32,882 nt of DNA from an uncultured Clostridia bacterium (lineage in GTDB: Bacteria > Bacillota > Clostridia > Oscillospirales > CAG-272), in contig CAMOLD010000003.1 of the NCBI GenBank assembly GCA_946618395.1, forward strand, positions 1 to 32,882. Reading direction: 5' to 3'. Shown piece by piece: positions 9,405 to 17,621 of the stretch; within the stretch, counting starts at the first letter, position 1, and every line of letters begins with the position of its first letter. A model generated the notes under the pieces. The model ran no database searches. It saw only the letters and a list, made by a program, of their open reading frames with translations, and was not told the DNA's origin. The translations under genes and the position numbers were made by a program.

Positions 9405-10868
9405 TTATTTCTCGGGTTTCCAAACGCCCTTATTCAAAAGCATATTCTGTTTGAGTTTCCAAAGTTTTTCGGAAAGGTCAACGTAGTAGTTATGCGGATT
9501 GTTGAAGCGGCGGACCTCGTCCCACATTCCCTCAATTTCGGCTTTGCAACGGGCGCGGATATCTTCAAGCGCCGGGAGCTTGTAAACCTGTTTGCCGCCT
9601 TGAAAAACCGGAACCATCAGCTCGGTTGCCGTATAGTTTTCCAAAATTTTGCGTTTCCAGACGTGTTCGGGGTCAAAAAGCTCAATCGGTTGGGTGTCAT
9701 CAACCGTTTCGTCATGCAGGCAGATCAGATCTGCCTCGGCTTTCCCGGTGTCTCTGCCGCGCAAACGGTAAATCTTTTTGAAATGCGGCGTTGTGATTTT
9801 GCCGACGTTTTCGCTGATCTTGATTTTGGGAATGATCCGCCCGGATTCGTCCTCAACGGCGCAAAGCTTGTAAACGCCGCCGAAAACGGGATCGCTCTTG
9901 GATGTAATCAACCGCTCGCCAACGCCGAAAGCGTCCACACAGGCGCCCTGGCGGATCAGTTCGCGGATCAGGTATTCGTCCAGCGAGTTGGAAATGATGA
10001 TTTTGCATTCCGTCCAGCCGGCGTCGTCCAGCATTTTGCGAACTTTTTGGGTCAGATAGGTAATATCGCCGGAGTCAATGCGGATTCCGCAACGGGTAAT
10101 GCCCAGCGGTTTGAGAACCTTGTTAAAGGCTTTGATGGCGTTGGGAATGCCGGATTCCACCACGTTATACGTATCCACCAAAAGCGTTGCGTTGCTGGGA
10201 TAAATTTTACAATAGGATTCAAATGCCTCGTATTCGCTATCAAACATTTGCACCCAGGAATGCGCCATCGTTCCTCCGGCGGGAACGCCGTAAACCTCAT
10301 CGCTGATGGTGCAGGCGGTGGACCCGCAACCGCCAATATAAGCTGCACGCGCGCCCAGAATGGCGGCGTCGGCACCCTGCGCGCGACGGGAGCCGAACTC
10401 ACTAACCGCCCTGCCCTTGGAAGCGCGCGTAATTCTTGCGGCTTTGGTCGCAATAAGCGACTGGTGATTGAGCATCATCAAAATATAGGTCTCCACAAAC
10501 TGCGCCTGAATGGCGGTGGCGCGCACCGTTAAAAGCGGCTCGCCGGGAAAAACCACCGTTCCTTCCGGAATTGCCCAAATGTCGCCGGTGAAATGGAAGT
10601 TGGCAAGATATTGCAAAAACTCCTCGGAAAAGCATTTTTTGGAGCGCAGATAGGCAATATCGTCTTCGTCAAAGCGCAGGTTGTTGATATACTCAACAAT
10701 CTGCTCCAACCCGGCAAAAACGGCAAAACCGCCGTTATCGGGATTCTGGCGGTAAAAAGCGTCAAAATAGACGATTTTATCTTTCATTCCCTTTGCAAAA
10801 TATCCGTTGCCCATGGTGAGCTCGTAAAAATCGCAAAGCATGGTCAGGTTGCGGGAAATATCTTTCAT
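9405..10868 (-). CDS. pncB: Nicotinate phosphoribosyltransferase
   Basis: 487 aa; LCDFYELTMGNGYF, SEFGSRRAQGADAAILGARAAYIGG, GIRIDSGDITYL, DAFGVGERLITS. Confidence 0.96.
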   Translation of the reverse strand: MKDISRNLTMLCDFYELTMGNGYFAKGMKDKIVYFDAFYRQNPDNGGFAVFAGLEQIVEYINNLRFDEDDIAYLRSKKCFSEEFLQYLANFHFTGDIWAIPEGTVVFPGEPLLTVRATAIQAQFVETYILMMLNHQSLIATKAARITRASKGRAVSEFGSRRAQGADAAILGARAAYIGGCGSTACTISDEVYGVPAGGTMAHSWVQMFDSEYEAFESYCKIYPSNATLLVDTYNVVESGIPNAIKAFNKVLKPLGITRCGIRIDSGDITYLTQKVRKMLDDAGWTECKIIISNSLDEYLIRELIRQGACVDAFGVGERLITSKSDPVFGGVYKLCAVEDESGRIIPKIKISENVGKITTPHFKKIYRLRGRDTGKAEADLICLHDETVDDTQPIELFDPEHVWKRKILENYTATELMVPVFQGGKQVYKLPALEDIRARCKAEIEGMWDEVRRFNNPHNYYVDLSEKLWKLKQNMLLNKGVWKPEK

Positions 10869-10909
10869 GTTCTGTCCCTCCGGGAAATTCTGTTGTGTAT
10901 TTCCGTATT

Positions 10910-10938
10910 ATTTTAGCACAATTTCTCTTTTTTTGCAA
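10910..10938 (-). promoter_or_regulatory. Sigma-A-type promoter upstream of pncB
   Basis: Minus strand: TTGCAA - 17 nt - TAAAAT. Confidence 0.65.
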
Positions 10939-10958
10939 GTTATTTTGGAAAATAGATA

Positions 10959-10986
10959 AGAAAAGGAGCTTTTGAAAGCCCCTTTC
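10959..10986 (-). terminator. Intrinsic terminator after sigG
   Basis: Minus strand: AAAGGGGCTTTCAAAAGCTCCTTTTCTT; stem plus T-rich tail. Confidence 0.65.
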
Positions 10987-10996
10987 CCGATTCTGA

Positions 10997-11770
10997 TTAC
11001 AATTCTTTTCGGATTTTTTCCAGCGCGGCTTTTTCCAGGCGTGAGACCTGCGCTTGCGAAATGCCGATTTCCCCGGCAATTTCCATTTGCGTTTTATTGG
11101 CATAAAAGCGCAGTTGAATAATCTTTTTTTCGCGCTCCGAGAGCTTGTTGACCGCCTCGCGCAACACCATGTTTTCCAGCCATGCCTCGTCGCCACCCGA
11201 GGTGTCCGAAAGCTGATCCATCAAATAAAGCGCGTCGCCGCTATCGTTATAGACCGGCTCGTAGAGCGAGATTGGCTCCACAATCGCCTCCATGGCGCGC
11301 AGGACGGCTTCCCGCTTTTCCCCCATCCGCTCGGCAATCTCCTCCACGGTTGGCTCGCGCTCTTTTTGGGCAATCAATTCCTCGCGCGTTTGCAGCGCGC
11401 GGTAGGCAAGCTCCCGCACCGATCGGCTGACGCGAATGGCATTGTTATCGCGCAAATAGCGGCGGATCTCGCCAATGATCATGGGCACGGCATAGGTGGA
11501 AAATTTGACGTCCATATCCATATTGAAATGGTCCACCGCTTTGACCAGCCCGATGCACCCGACCTGAAACAAATCCTCCATGCTCTCGCGCCTGCCGGAA
11601 AACCGCTGAATGATGGAAAGCACCAGCCGCAAATTCCCATAAATCAAATCTTTTCTTGCGGTTTCGTCCCCCTCCCGGGCGCGGCGCAAAAGTTCGGTTT
11701 TTTCCTCCTCGGTCAGCACTTTGAGATCGGAGGTGTTGATTCCACAAATTTCCACTTTGAAGCGATACAT
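10997..11770 (-). CDS. sigG: Sporulation RNA polymerase sigma factor SigG
   Basis: 257 aa; KVEICGINTSDLKVLT N-terminus typical of SigG, DLFQVGCIGLVKAVDHFNMDMDVKFSTYAVPMIIGEIRRYLRDN, region 4 HTH. Confidence 0.94.
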   Translation of the reverse strand: MYRFKVEICGINTSDLKVLTEEEKTELLRRAREGDETARKDLIYGNLRLVLSIIQRFSGRRESMEDLFQVGCIGLVKAVDHFNMDMDVKFSTYAVPMIIGEIRRYLRDNNAIRVSRSVRELAYRALQTREELIAQKEREPTVEEIAERMGEKREAVLRAMEAIVEPISLYEPVYNDSGDALYLMDQLSDTSGGDEAWLENMVLREAVNKLSEREKKIIQLRFYANKTQMEIAGEIGISQAQVSRLEKAALEKIRKEL

Positions 11771-11862
11771 TCTTTGCTCCTTTTTTCGTATTCAAAGAAA
11801 GTATTGCCGAAGTTGGAAATGCTTTATTCAGTTTGGAACCGACCAGTTTTTGACAGCAAAAT

Positions 11863-11885
11863 CGCCGCGGCAAAATGCCGCGGCG
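11863..11885 (-). terminator. Intrinsic terminator between the SPFH gene and sigG
   Basis: Perfect 10-bp inverted repeat CGCCGCGGCA-AAA-TGCCGCGGCG, followed on the minus strand by ATTTTG. Confidence 0.75.
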
Positions 11886-11921
11886 AATGCAATATTTTAT
11901 GGTTTTTACCGAGAAAAACAG

Positions 11922-12866
11922 TTATTTTGACGATTTTTTACCCGTATCTGCAACCGCTTCTTTCACACCGGCGATCAGAGAGGTGACGTTTTGAATTTCG
12001 GAAGGAATGATGATTTTGGTGGATTGACCGTCCGCCGCTTTTTCAAACGCTTCCAGGCTGCGCAAAGCGATTGCCGCGTTGCTTGGGGACGCCTCGTTGA
12101 TCATGCGGATACCTTCGGCGGTTGCCTTTTGCACAGCGAGGATTGCCTCGGCTTCGCCTTCCGCCTCGCGGATCTTGGCCTCTTTGTTTGCCTCGGCTTT
12201 CAGAATTTGCGACTGTTTTTCAGCCTCGGCTTGCAGAATCAGCGATTCTTTTTTACCTTGCGCCACCAAAATGGTGGAGTTCTTTTCACCTTCGGCGCGC
12301 AGAATTGCCTCGCGGCGTTCGCGCTCGGCTTTCATTTGCTTTTCCATTGCGTCCTGAATTTCCTTGGGCGGAATGATGTTTTTCAGCTCCACACGGTTGA
12401 CCTTGATGCCCCAGGGGTCGGTCGCCTCGTCCAAAATGGCGCGCATTTTGGTATTGATGATGTCGCGCGAGGTCAGCGTGTTATCCAGTTCCAGTTCACC
12501 AATGATGTTACGCAGGGTGGTTGCCGTCAGGTTTTCAATTGCCGTCATCGGCGTGGTATGACCGTAGGCATACAATTTGCAGTCGGTGATTTGGAAGAAG
12601 ACGACGGTATCAATCTGCATTCGGACGTTATCTTTTGTGATAACCGGCTGTGGGGGAAAATCGGCAACCTGCTCCATCAGGTTGATCTTCTTTGCAATGC
12701 GTTCAATGAACGGAATCTTCCAGTGAAGGCCGGTCTTCCAGGTCTGGTGATAGGCGCCGAGGCGCTCTACAACATACGCCTGTGATTGCGGCACAATGTT
12801 AATGTTTGCAATTACTATAATCAAAAGTAATACGGCAATAACGATTCCTGCAATAATAAACGGCAT
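11922..12866 (-). CDS. SPFH/Band 7 (stomatin/QmcA-like) membrane protein
   Basis: N-terminal TM, VPQSQAYVVERLGAYHQTWKTGLHWKIPFIERIAKKINLMEQVADFPPQPVITKDNV, coiled-coil Glu/Ala-rich C-terminal half. Confidence 0.93.
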   Translation of the reverse strand: MPFIIAGIVIAVLLLIIVIANINIVPQSQAYVVERLGAYHQTWKTGLHWKIPFIERIAKKINLMEQVADFPPQPVITKDNVRMQIDTVVFFQITDCKLYAYGHTTPMTAIENLTATTLRNIIGELELDNTLTSRDIINTKMRAILDEATDPWGIKVNRVELKNIIPPKEIQDAMEKQMKAERERREAILRAEGEKNSTILVAQGKKESLILQAEAEKQSQILKAEANKEAKIREAEGEAEAILAVQKATAEGIRMINEASPSNAAIALRSLEAFEKAADGQSTKIIIPSEIQNVTSLIAGVKEAVADTGKKSSK

Positions 12867-12898
12867 GATAATTTCTCCTTTTTATAAGTATTTTTTTG

Positions 12899-13357
12899 TT
12901 ATGCGTCTTTTTGAAGGTCGCAAATCAGTTTAACGCCCTGAATCTCCCGAATGACAACAACCGATCCGGCGGGGATTTCTTCTCCGGTTGCCGAACGCGC
13001 CGTCCAGACAAGTCCGGCGATCTTCACGCTCCCGGTCTCGGAAATGTTGTTGATTGGCTCCTGAACAATTCCTGTTTTTCCAATCAAACTGTCGGCATTC
13101 AGGTTCGCTTTGCGAAGGTCCAGCTTCTTTTTGACCAGCGTCCGCCCAACGGCGAGAAGTAGGATGGAAAGCCCCAGAAAAACGATCAGCTGGATCCAGA
13201 ATGTTTTGACAAACGGCGAAAGAATCATGGCAACCAGCGCGCTGGGCGCAAACCAGCAGGAAACCAGTTCGGCTGTCAAAGCCTCAACAATTAAAGACAG
13301 CACCGCAATGGTTGCCCAAAAGATGAACGCCCCGTTTTGAATTAAAAATCCTTTCAT
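12899..13357 (-). CDS. NfeD family membrane protein
   Basis: 152 aa; N-terminal TM helices and C-terminal OB-like region (LIGKTGIVQEPI...GSVKIAGLVWTARSATGEEIPAGSVVVIREIQGVKLICD); precedes an SPFH gene. Confidence 0.85.
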   Translation of the reverse strand: MKGFLIQNGAFIFWATIAVLSLIVEALTAELVSCWFAPSALVAMILSPFVKTFWIQLIVFLGLSILLLAVGRTLVKKKLDLRKANLNADSLIGKTGIVQEPINNISETGSVKIAGLVWTARSATGEEIPAGSVVVIREIQGVKLICDLQKDA

Positions 13358-13385
13358 TAAAATCCCTCCTTTCTCTTACAAGAAA

Positions 13386-13414
13386 ATTATACCACATTTT
13401 ACGCGCCATTCCAA
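13386..13414 (-). promoter_or_regulatory. Sigma-A-type promoter for the nfeD-SPFH operon
   Basis: Minus strand: TTGGAA - 17 nt - TATAAT. Confidence 0.75.
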
Positions 13415-13454
13415 GATGTTTTTCAAAAATTTTTCTTTTTTTAGAAAATAATAG

Positions 13455-13482
13455 TTGACAAAGGAAATTTTTTGATTATACT
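13455..13482 (+). promoter_or_regulatory. Sigma-A-type promoter for the riboswitch-transporter transcript
   Basis: TTGACA (13455-13460) - 16 nt - TATACT (13477-13482), about 30 nt before the L-box core. Confidence 0.8.
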
Positions 13483-13510
13483 ATTTCTTGTCGAAAGCAA
13501 ATTTCGGCAA

Positions 13511-13674
13511 AAGATAGAGGTTGCAAATTCAATCAGTAGCGCGAAAAACGCACGAAGAAGCGCGCGCAAAAGGTGAATTTGCCGAAATCCGACTTCCCGT
13601 CTTCGCGGGCTTCGGGTTGGGGCATGACGAAACACGCCATGAACTGTCACAAGCAATTGTGGAGCGCTATCAAA
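13511..13674 (+). ncRNA. Lysine riboswitch (L-box) aptamer
   Basis: AAGATAGAGGTTGCAAATTCAATCAGTAG...AAAAGGTGAATTTGCCGAAATCCGACTTCC...GGGTTGGGGCATGACGAAACACGCCATGAACTGTCACAAGCAATTGTGGAGCGCTATC aligns by eye with the L-box consensus recalled from B. subtilis lysC. P1 GATAG/CTATC, P2 GCAAATTCA/TGAATTTGC, P5 CACAA/TTGTG. Confidence 0.92.
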
Positions 13675-13695
13675 ATACATCTTTTTTTGTATTTT

Positions 13696-13720
13696 AACGC
13701 CTCCATCGGAGGCGTTTTTA
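13696..13720 (+). terminator. Riboswitch expression-platform terminator
   Basis: AACGCCTCC-ATC-GGAGGCGTT followed by TTTA; immediately upstream of the RBS (AAGGAGG) and ATG at 13742. Confidence 0.88.
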
Positions 13721-13741
13721 TTTTAAGGAGGTTTATTCTTT

Positions 13742-15511
13742 ATGTCAAAAACAAGGAAAATCGTTCTTGCCGCCTTCCTTGCAGTCATCGTTGTTCTGAT
13801 GATTATTGCGGTAACGACAAAAGGCATTGACAAAATTGTCACCTGCGCCGATTGTCAAGGAACAGGCGAAGCAGAATGCGGCGAGTGCGAAGGAACAGGT
13901 GAGGTTGAAAACGAAGAAACAAAAGCCATTGAAACTTGTTCCGAATGCGAAGGAACCGGAATTGTTGACTGCGAAACCTGCGAAGGAACAGGAAAAACCA
14001 TCGGTAGTGCCTGGGCGCTCTTGCCGCCGCTGGTTGCAATTGCTCTGGCGCTGATTACCAAAGAGGTTTACAGTTCCCTGTTTGCCGGTATTGCATCCGC
14101 CGTCATTTTGGCGGCCAAGTTCAATCCGGTGCGCACAGCCGACGGCTTGAACGGCGGATTCATTTCCAGCCTTGCCGATGAATGGGACGTTGGTATTCTC
14201 ATCTTCCTGGTCTTGTTGGGAATTGTCGTTGTGATGATCAACAAAGCTGGCGGGTCTATCGCCTTTGGCGAATGGGCAAGCAAACACGTCAAAACCCGCG
14301 TCGGAGCGCAGCTTGCAACCTTTGTTCTCGGCGTTTTGATTTTTGTGGACGACTATTTCAACTGCCTGACCGTTGGTTCGGTCATGCGCCCCATTTCGGA
14401 TAACCATAAAATCTCCCGCGCAAAACTTGCCTATCTGATTGACGCAACGGCTGCACCGGTTTGTATGATTGCTCCGGTATCCTCCTGGGCGGCGGCGGTT
14501 GCCGGCGTTGCAACTGCGTTGGGAATGAACGGTATTCTGTTGTTCGTCAAAGCCATTCCCTACAACTATTATTCGCTTTTGACCATTGTTATGATCATCA
14601 CCATTTCGCTGATGAAATTTGACTTTGGTCCCATGAAGCGCCATGAGCTGAATGCTTTGAACGGTGATCTGTTCACCGAGGGTGATCGGAATGAAACCGA
14701 GTTCAAAACCGAGGCAACCGGAAACGGCAAAATGATTGATTTGCTCCTGCCCGTCGGCGTTCTGATTCTCTGCTGCATTCTCGGCATGGTCTATACGGGC
14801 GGTCTGTTCTCGGGCGAGGGCGTCAGCTTTGTGCAGGCGTTTGCAGATAGCAATGCCTCGATCGGCCTCTCATTGGGCGCTTTGATTGCCGTCCTCTTTA
14901 CAATGATTTACCTGATTGCACGTAAAAAGGTAACCTTTAAAGAAGCCATGGATTCCATTCCAAAAGGATTTACGGCAATGGTTCCTCCAATTCTCATTCT
15001 AACGTTTGCCTGGACGTTGAATGGTGCAACCGGCGCTTTGGGCGCGAAACACTTTGTTTATACGCTGATGAGCGGTTCTGCTGCAGGGCTGCAGATCTTC
15101 CTGCCGGCAATCATCTTTGCCGTTGCGCTCTTCCTGGCATTCTCTACCGGAACCTCCTGGGGAACCTTCGGCATCCTGATTCCGATTGTGGTTGCCGTTT
15201 TCCCGGCAAACAGCCAGCTGCTCATCATCGGCATCTCCGCTTGCCTTGCCGGCGCCGTTTGCGGCGACCACTGCTCCCCCATTTCGGATACCACCATCAT
15301 GGCATCCGCCGGCGCGCAATGCAACCATGTCAACCACGTTTCCACCCAGCTTCCCTATGCATTAACGGTTGCGGGCGTTTCCTTCGTCTGCTTCATTCTT
15401 GCAGGGTTGATTAAGAACTGGATCATCATGCTTCCCATTTCCATTGCGCTGATGGTTGGCACGCTCTTCTTAATCAAATTCATCACGCAAAAGATGAAAA
15501 AAGTAGATTAA
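13742..15511 (+). CDS. NhaC-family Na+/H+ antiporter-type transporter (candidate lysine transporter) with a DnaJ-like cysteine-rich insert
   Basis: 589 aa with many TM helices; LLPPLVAIALALITKEVYSSLFAGI, FVDDYFNCLTVGSVMRPI, GTSWGTFGILIPIVVAVF, CGDHCSPISDTTIMASAGAQCNHVNHV. Residues about 35-84 hold four CxxCxGTG motifs. Directly downstream of an L-box. Confidence 0.92.
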   Translation: MSKTRKIVLAAFLAVIVVLMIIAVTTKGIDKIVTCADCQGTGEAECGECEGTGEVENEETKAIETCSECEGTGIVDCETCEGTGKTIGSAWALLPPLVAIALALITKEVYSSLFAGIASAVILAAKFNPVRTADGLNGGFISSLADEWDVGILIFLVLLGIVVVMINKAGGSIAFGEWASKHVKTRVGAQLATFVLGVLIFVDDYFNCLTVGSVMRPISDNHKISRAKLAYLIDATAAPVCMIAPVSSWAAAVAGVATALGMNGILLFVKAIPYNYYSLLTIVMIITISLMKFDFGPMKRHELNALNGDLFTEGDRNETEFKTEATGNGKMIDLLLPVGVLILCCILGMVYTGGLFSGEGVSFVQAFADSNASIGLSLGALIAVLFTMIYLIARKKVTFKEAMDSIPKGFTAMVPPILILTFAWTLNGATGALGAKHFVYTLMSGSAAGLQIFLPAIIFAVALFLAFSTGTSWGTFGILIPIVVAVFPANSQLLIIGISACLAGAVCGDHCSPISDTTIMASAGAQCNHVNHVSTQLPYALTVAGVSFVCFILAGLIKNWIIMLPISIALMVGTLFLIKFITQKMKKVD

Positions 15512-15563
15512 AAACTTAATTTTTGCGGTATTTTCCGCAAAAAGTGGCTATTGAACACTTGCC

Positions 15564-15598
15564 GGGGCAATTCCGATTTTCGGAATTGCCCCTTTTTT
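15564..15598 (+). terminator. Intrinsic terminator after the transporter gene
   Basis: GGGGCAATTCCGATTTTCGGAATTGCCCC followed by TTTTTT. Confidence 0.9.
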
Positions 15599-15705
15599 GA
15601 TTTTTGACTTTTTTCATTTTTTTCCGTTTTCCTCTTGTATTTTTTTATAAGTATGGTATAATAAAGAATTAGGTTATTATTCCCTGTTTTAGAAAGAGGT
15701 GCCGC

Positions 15706-16953
15706 ATGAAATATCTTGTTTTGATTCCGGACGGAATGGCAGACGAAAAAATTGAAGCGCTTGGCAACAAAACGCCCATGGAAGCCGCAAAAAAGCCGAT
15801 GATGGACGCGCTGGCGAAAAAAGCACTTGTGGGAACCGTTTCCAATGTTCCGCAAGGCATGGTCCCGGAAAGCGATACCGCCAACATGGCAATTCTCTCG
15901 TTCAATCCGCGCGTGTATTCCAAGGGGCGTTCCCCGCTGGAAGCCGTTAGCATGGGGATTGAAATGCAGCCGGACGAAACCGCCTACCGCTGCAATGTGG
16001 TCACGCTGACCGACAACGGCGAGGACTATGACGATAAAATCATTCTTGACCACAGCGCCGACGAAATTTCAACGCCCGAGGCAACCGAGCTGATTGCCGC
16101 ATTGCAGGAAAAAATGGGAGACGACATTCGCAAGTTCTATCCCGGCATCAGCTACCGCCATTGCCTGATTTGGAAGAACGGCAACGACAAATATCCTTTT
16201 GCCCGTCCGCACGATATTTTGGGCAAGCGCATTGGCGAATATCTGCCCAAAAAGGAAAACGGCGGCGAAGCGTTCTACCGCCTGATGCGGGACAGCTTTG
16301 AAATTTTGAACCATCATCCCGTCAACGAGGCGCGGCGCGCCCGCGGGCTGAAACCGGCAAACTCCGCCTGGCTTTGGAGCCCCGGCAAAAAGCCGCAGCT
16401 TCCCAATTTCAGCCAAAAATGGGGGCTCAAAGGCGCCGTTATTTCCGCCGTTGACCTCATCAAAGGCATCGGTCTTTGCGCCGGCATGACCTCCATTGAT
16501 GTTCCCGGAGCCACCGGCAACGTTCACACCAACTACAAAGGCAAGGCGGACGCCGCCATTGAAGCCTTCCGCAAAGGTTTTGACTACGTTTATATCCACG
16601 TAGAAGCTCCGGACGAATGCGGACACCGCGCCGAGCTGGAAAACAAGGTCCTTTCGGTGGAAAAAATCGACGCCGAAATTCTCAAACCGGTCTATAACTA
16701 TCTCGTCTCTTCCGGCGAGGATTTCCGCGTGATGGTCCTGCCCGATCACCCAACGCCCATCCGCCTGCGCACGCACACCATCGACCCGGTGCCCTTCTTT
16801 ATCTATTCTTCCAACCAGGAAAAAAACGGCGTTCCCGCTTTTAACGAGGAAACTGCCGCCGCAAAAAATTTCTATTTGCCCTACGGCTATCATTTGATGG
16901 AGCTACTCCTGAACCCCGAAAAACCGCTTGCCGACCTGACGAATCCAGACTGA
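15706..16953 (+). CDS. ApgM-type 2,3-bisphosphoglycerate-independent phosphoglycerate mutase, or ApgM-like homoserine kinase
   Basis: 415 aa; MKYLVLIPDGMADEKIEALGNKTPMEAAKKPMMDALA, SDTANMAILSFNPRVYSKGRSPLEAVSMGI, VEAPDECGHRAELENKVLSVEKID, LPDHPTP. Confidence 0.9.
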   Translation: MKYLVLIPDGMADEKIEALGNKTPMEAAKKPMMDALAKKALVGTVSNVPQGMVPESDTANMAILSFNPRVYSKGRSPLEAVSMGIEMQPDETAYRCNVVTLTDNGEDYDDKIILDHSADEISTPEATELIAALQEKMGDDIRKFYPGISYRHCLIWKNGNDKYPFARPHDILGKRIGEYLPKKENGGEAFYRLMRDSFEILNHHPVNEARRARGLKPANSAWLWSPGKKPQLPNFSQKWGLKGAVISAVDLIKGIGLCAGMTSIDVPGATGNVHTNYKGKADAAIEAFRKGFDYVYIHVEAPDECGHRAELENKVLSVEKIDAEILKPVYNYLVSSGEDFRVMVLPDHPTPIRLRTHTIDPVPFFIYSSNQEKNGVPAFNEETAAAKNFYLPYGYHLMELLLNPEKPLADLTNPD

Positions 16954-16983
16954 AAAAATTTCCCCTGAAAGGAGTGCGGCAGA

Positions 16984-17613
16984 ATGAACGACCCGCAAAA
17001 TCTTCCAACCGAACCGTTTGCCGCGCCGGCTGCCCTGCCGCCGGAAAAGAAGGAGCGTTCCCTCGCGGCCGTTTTGTTTGACTATGTTGAAATGTTTGCC
17101 TGGGCGGTCTTTATCGTCATGGTGCTCTTTACCTTCGGGTTCCGCATTTGCCGGGTGGAGGGTCCCTCTATGGAAGACACCCTGCAACAGAACGAGCGCC
17201 TGCTTTTGCGCTCCGCGTTTTACACGCCCAAGCAGAACGATATTATCGTCTTTCATTTGACCAAAGTGGATTCGACCATGGAAAAAACGCTGGTCAAACG
17301 TGTCATTGCGCTGGAAGGTCAGGAAGTTGTAATTGACACCAGGGCAAAAACCATCACCGTTGACGGCGTGGAATATGCCGACGCACACCGCTTTTTGAAA
17401 GACAACAACGACCAATACAACACAGGTTACTTTGACGAACGCTTGGATAGAACCACCGGAATTTTCAAAACAACCGTTCCAAAAGGAATGGTATTCGTTT
17501 TGGGCGACAACCGGAATCACTCCAATGACAGCCGCACCGGAGTGGGATTTGTGGATAAAAACTGCATTCTCGGCAAAGTGGTTCTGCGGTTCTCCCCCTT
17601 CACATTCCTTTAA
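16984..17613 (+). CDS. lepB: Signal peptidase I
   Basis: 209 aa; one TM, VEGPSMEDTLQQNERLLL (Ser), KRVIALEGQ (Lys), VLGDNRNHSNDSRTGVGFVD. Confidence 0.95.
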   Translation: MNDPQNLPTEPFAAPAALPPEKKERSLAAVLFDYVEMFAWAVFIVMVLFTFGFRICRVEGPSMEDTLQQNERLLLRSAFYTPKQNDIIVFHLTKVDSTMEKTLVKRVIALEGQEVVIDTRAKTITVDGVEYADAHRFLKDNNDQYNTGYFDERLDRTTGIFKTTVPKGMVFVLGDNRNHSNDSRTGVGFVDKNCILGKVVLRFSPFTFL

Positions 17614-17621
17614 AGAAAGGT

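Noticed and set aside
11800-11829. Possible sigma-G promoter upstream of sigG (GAATA - 18 nt - CAATACT on the minus strand)
   Set aside because: The -35 fits but the -10 matches the sigma-G consensus poorly; not strong enough to call.
13441-13680. 79-aa minus-strand ORF covering the L-box region
   Set aside because: The region is explained by a riboswitch on the plus strand; the ORF has no homology features.
13357-13742. Strand switch near 13.4 kb considered as a possible replication origin
   Set aside because: No dnaA/dnaN or DnaA-box cluster seen; the divergent promoters and riboswitch explain the region.
13745-14644. 299-aa minus-strand ORF opposite the start of the NhaC-type gene, and short ORFs 13827-14061 in the Cys-rich DNA
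   Set aside because: Antisense or frame-shifted readings of the repetitive GAAGGAACAGG-type DNA encoding the CxxCxGTG motifs.
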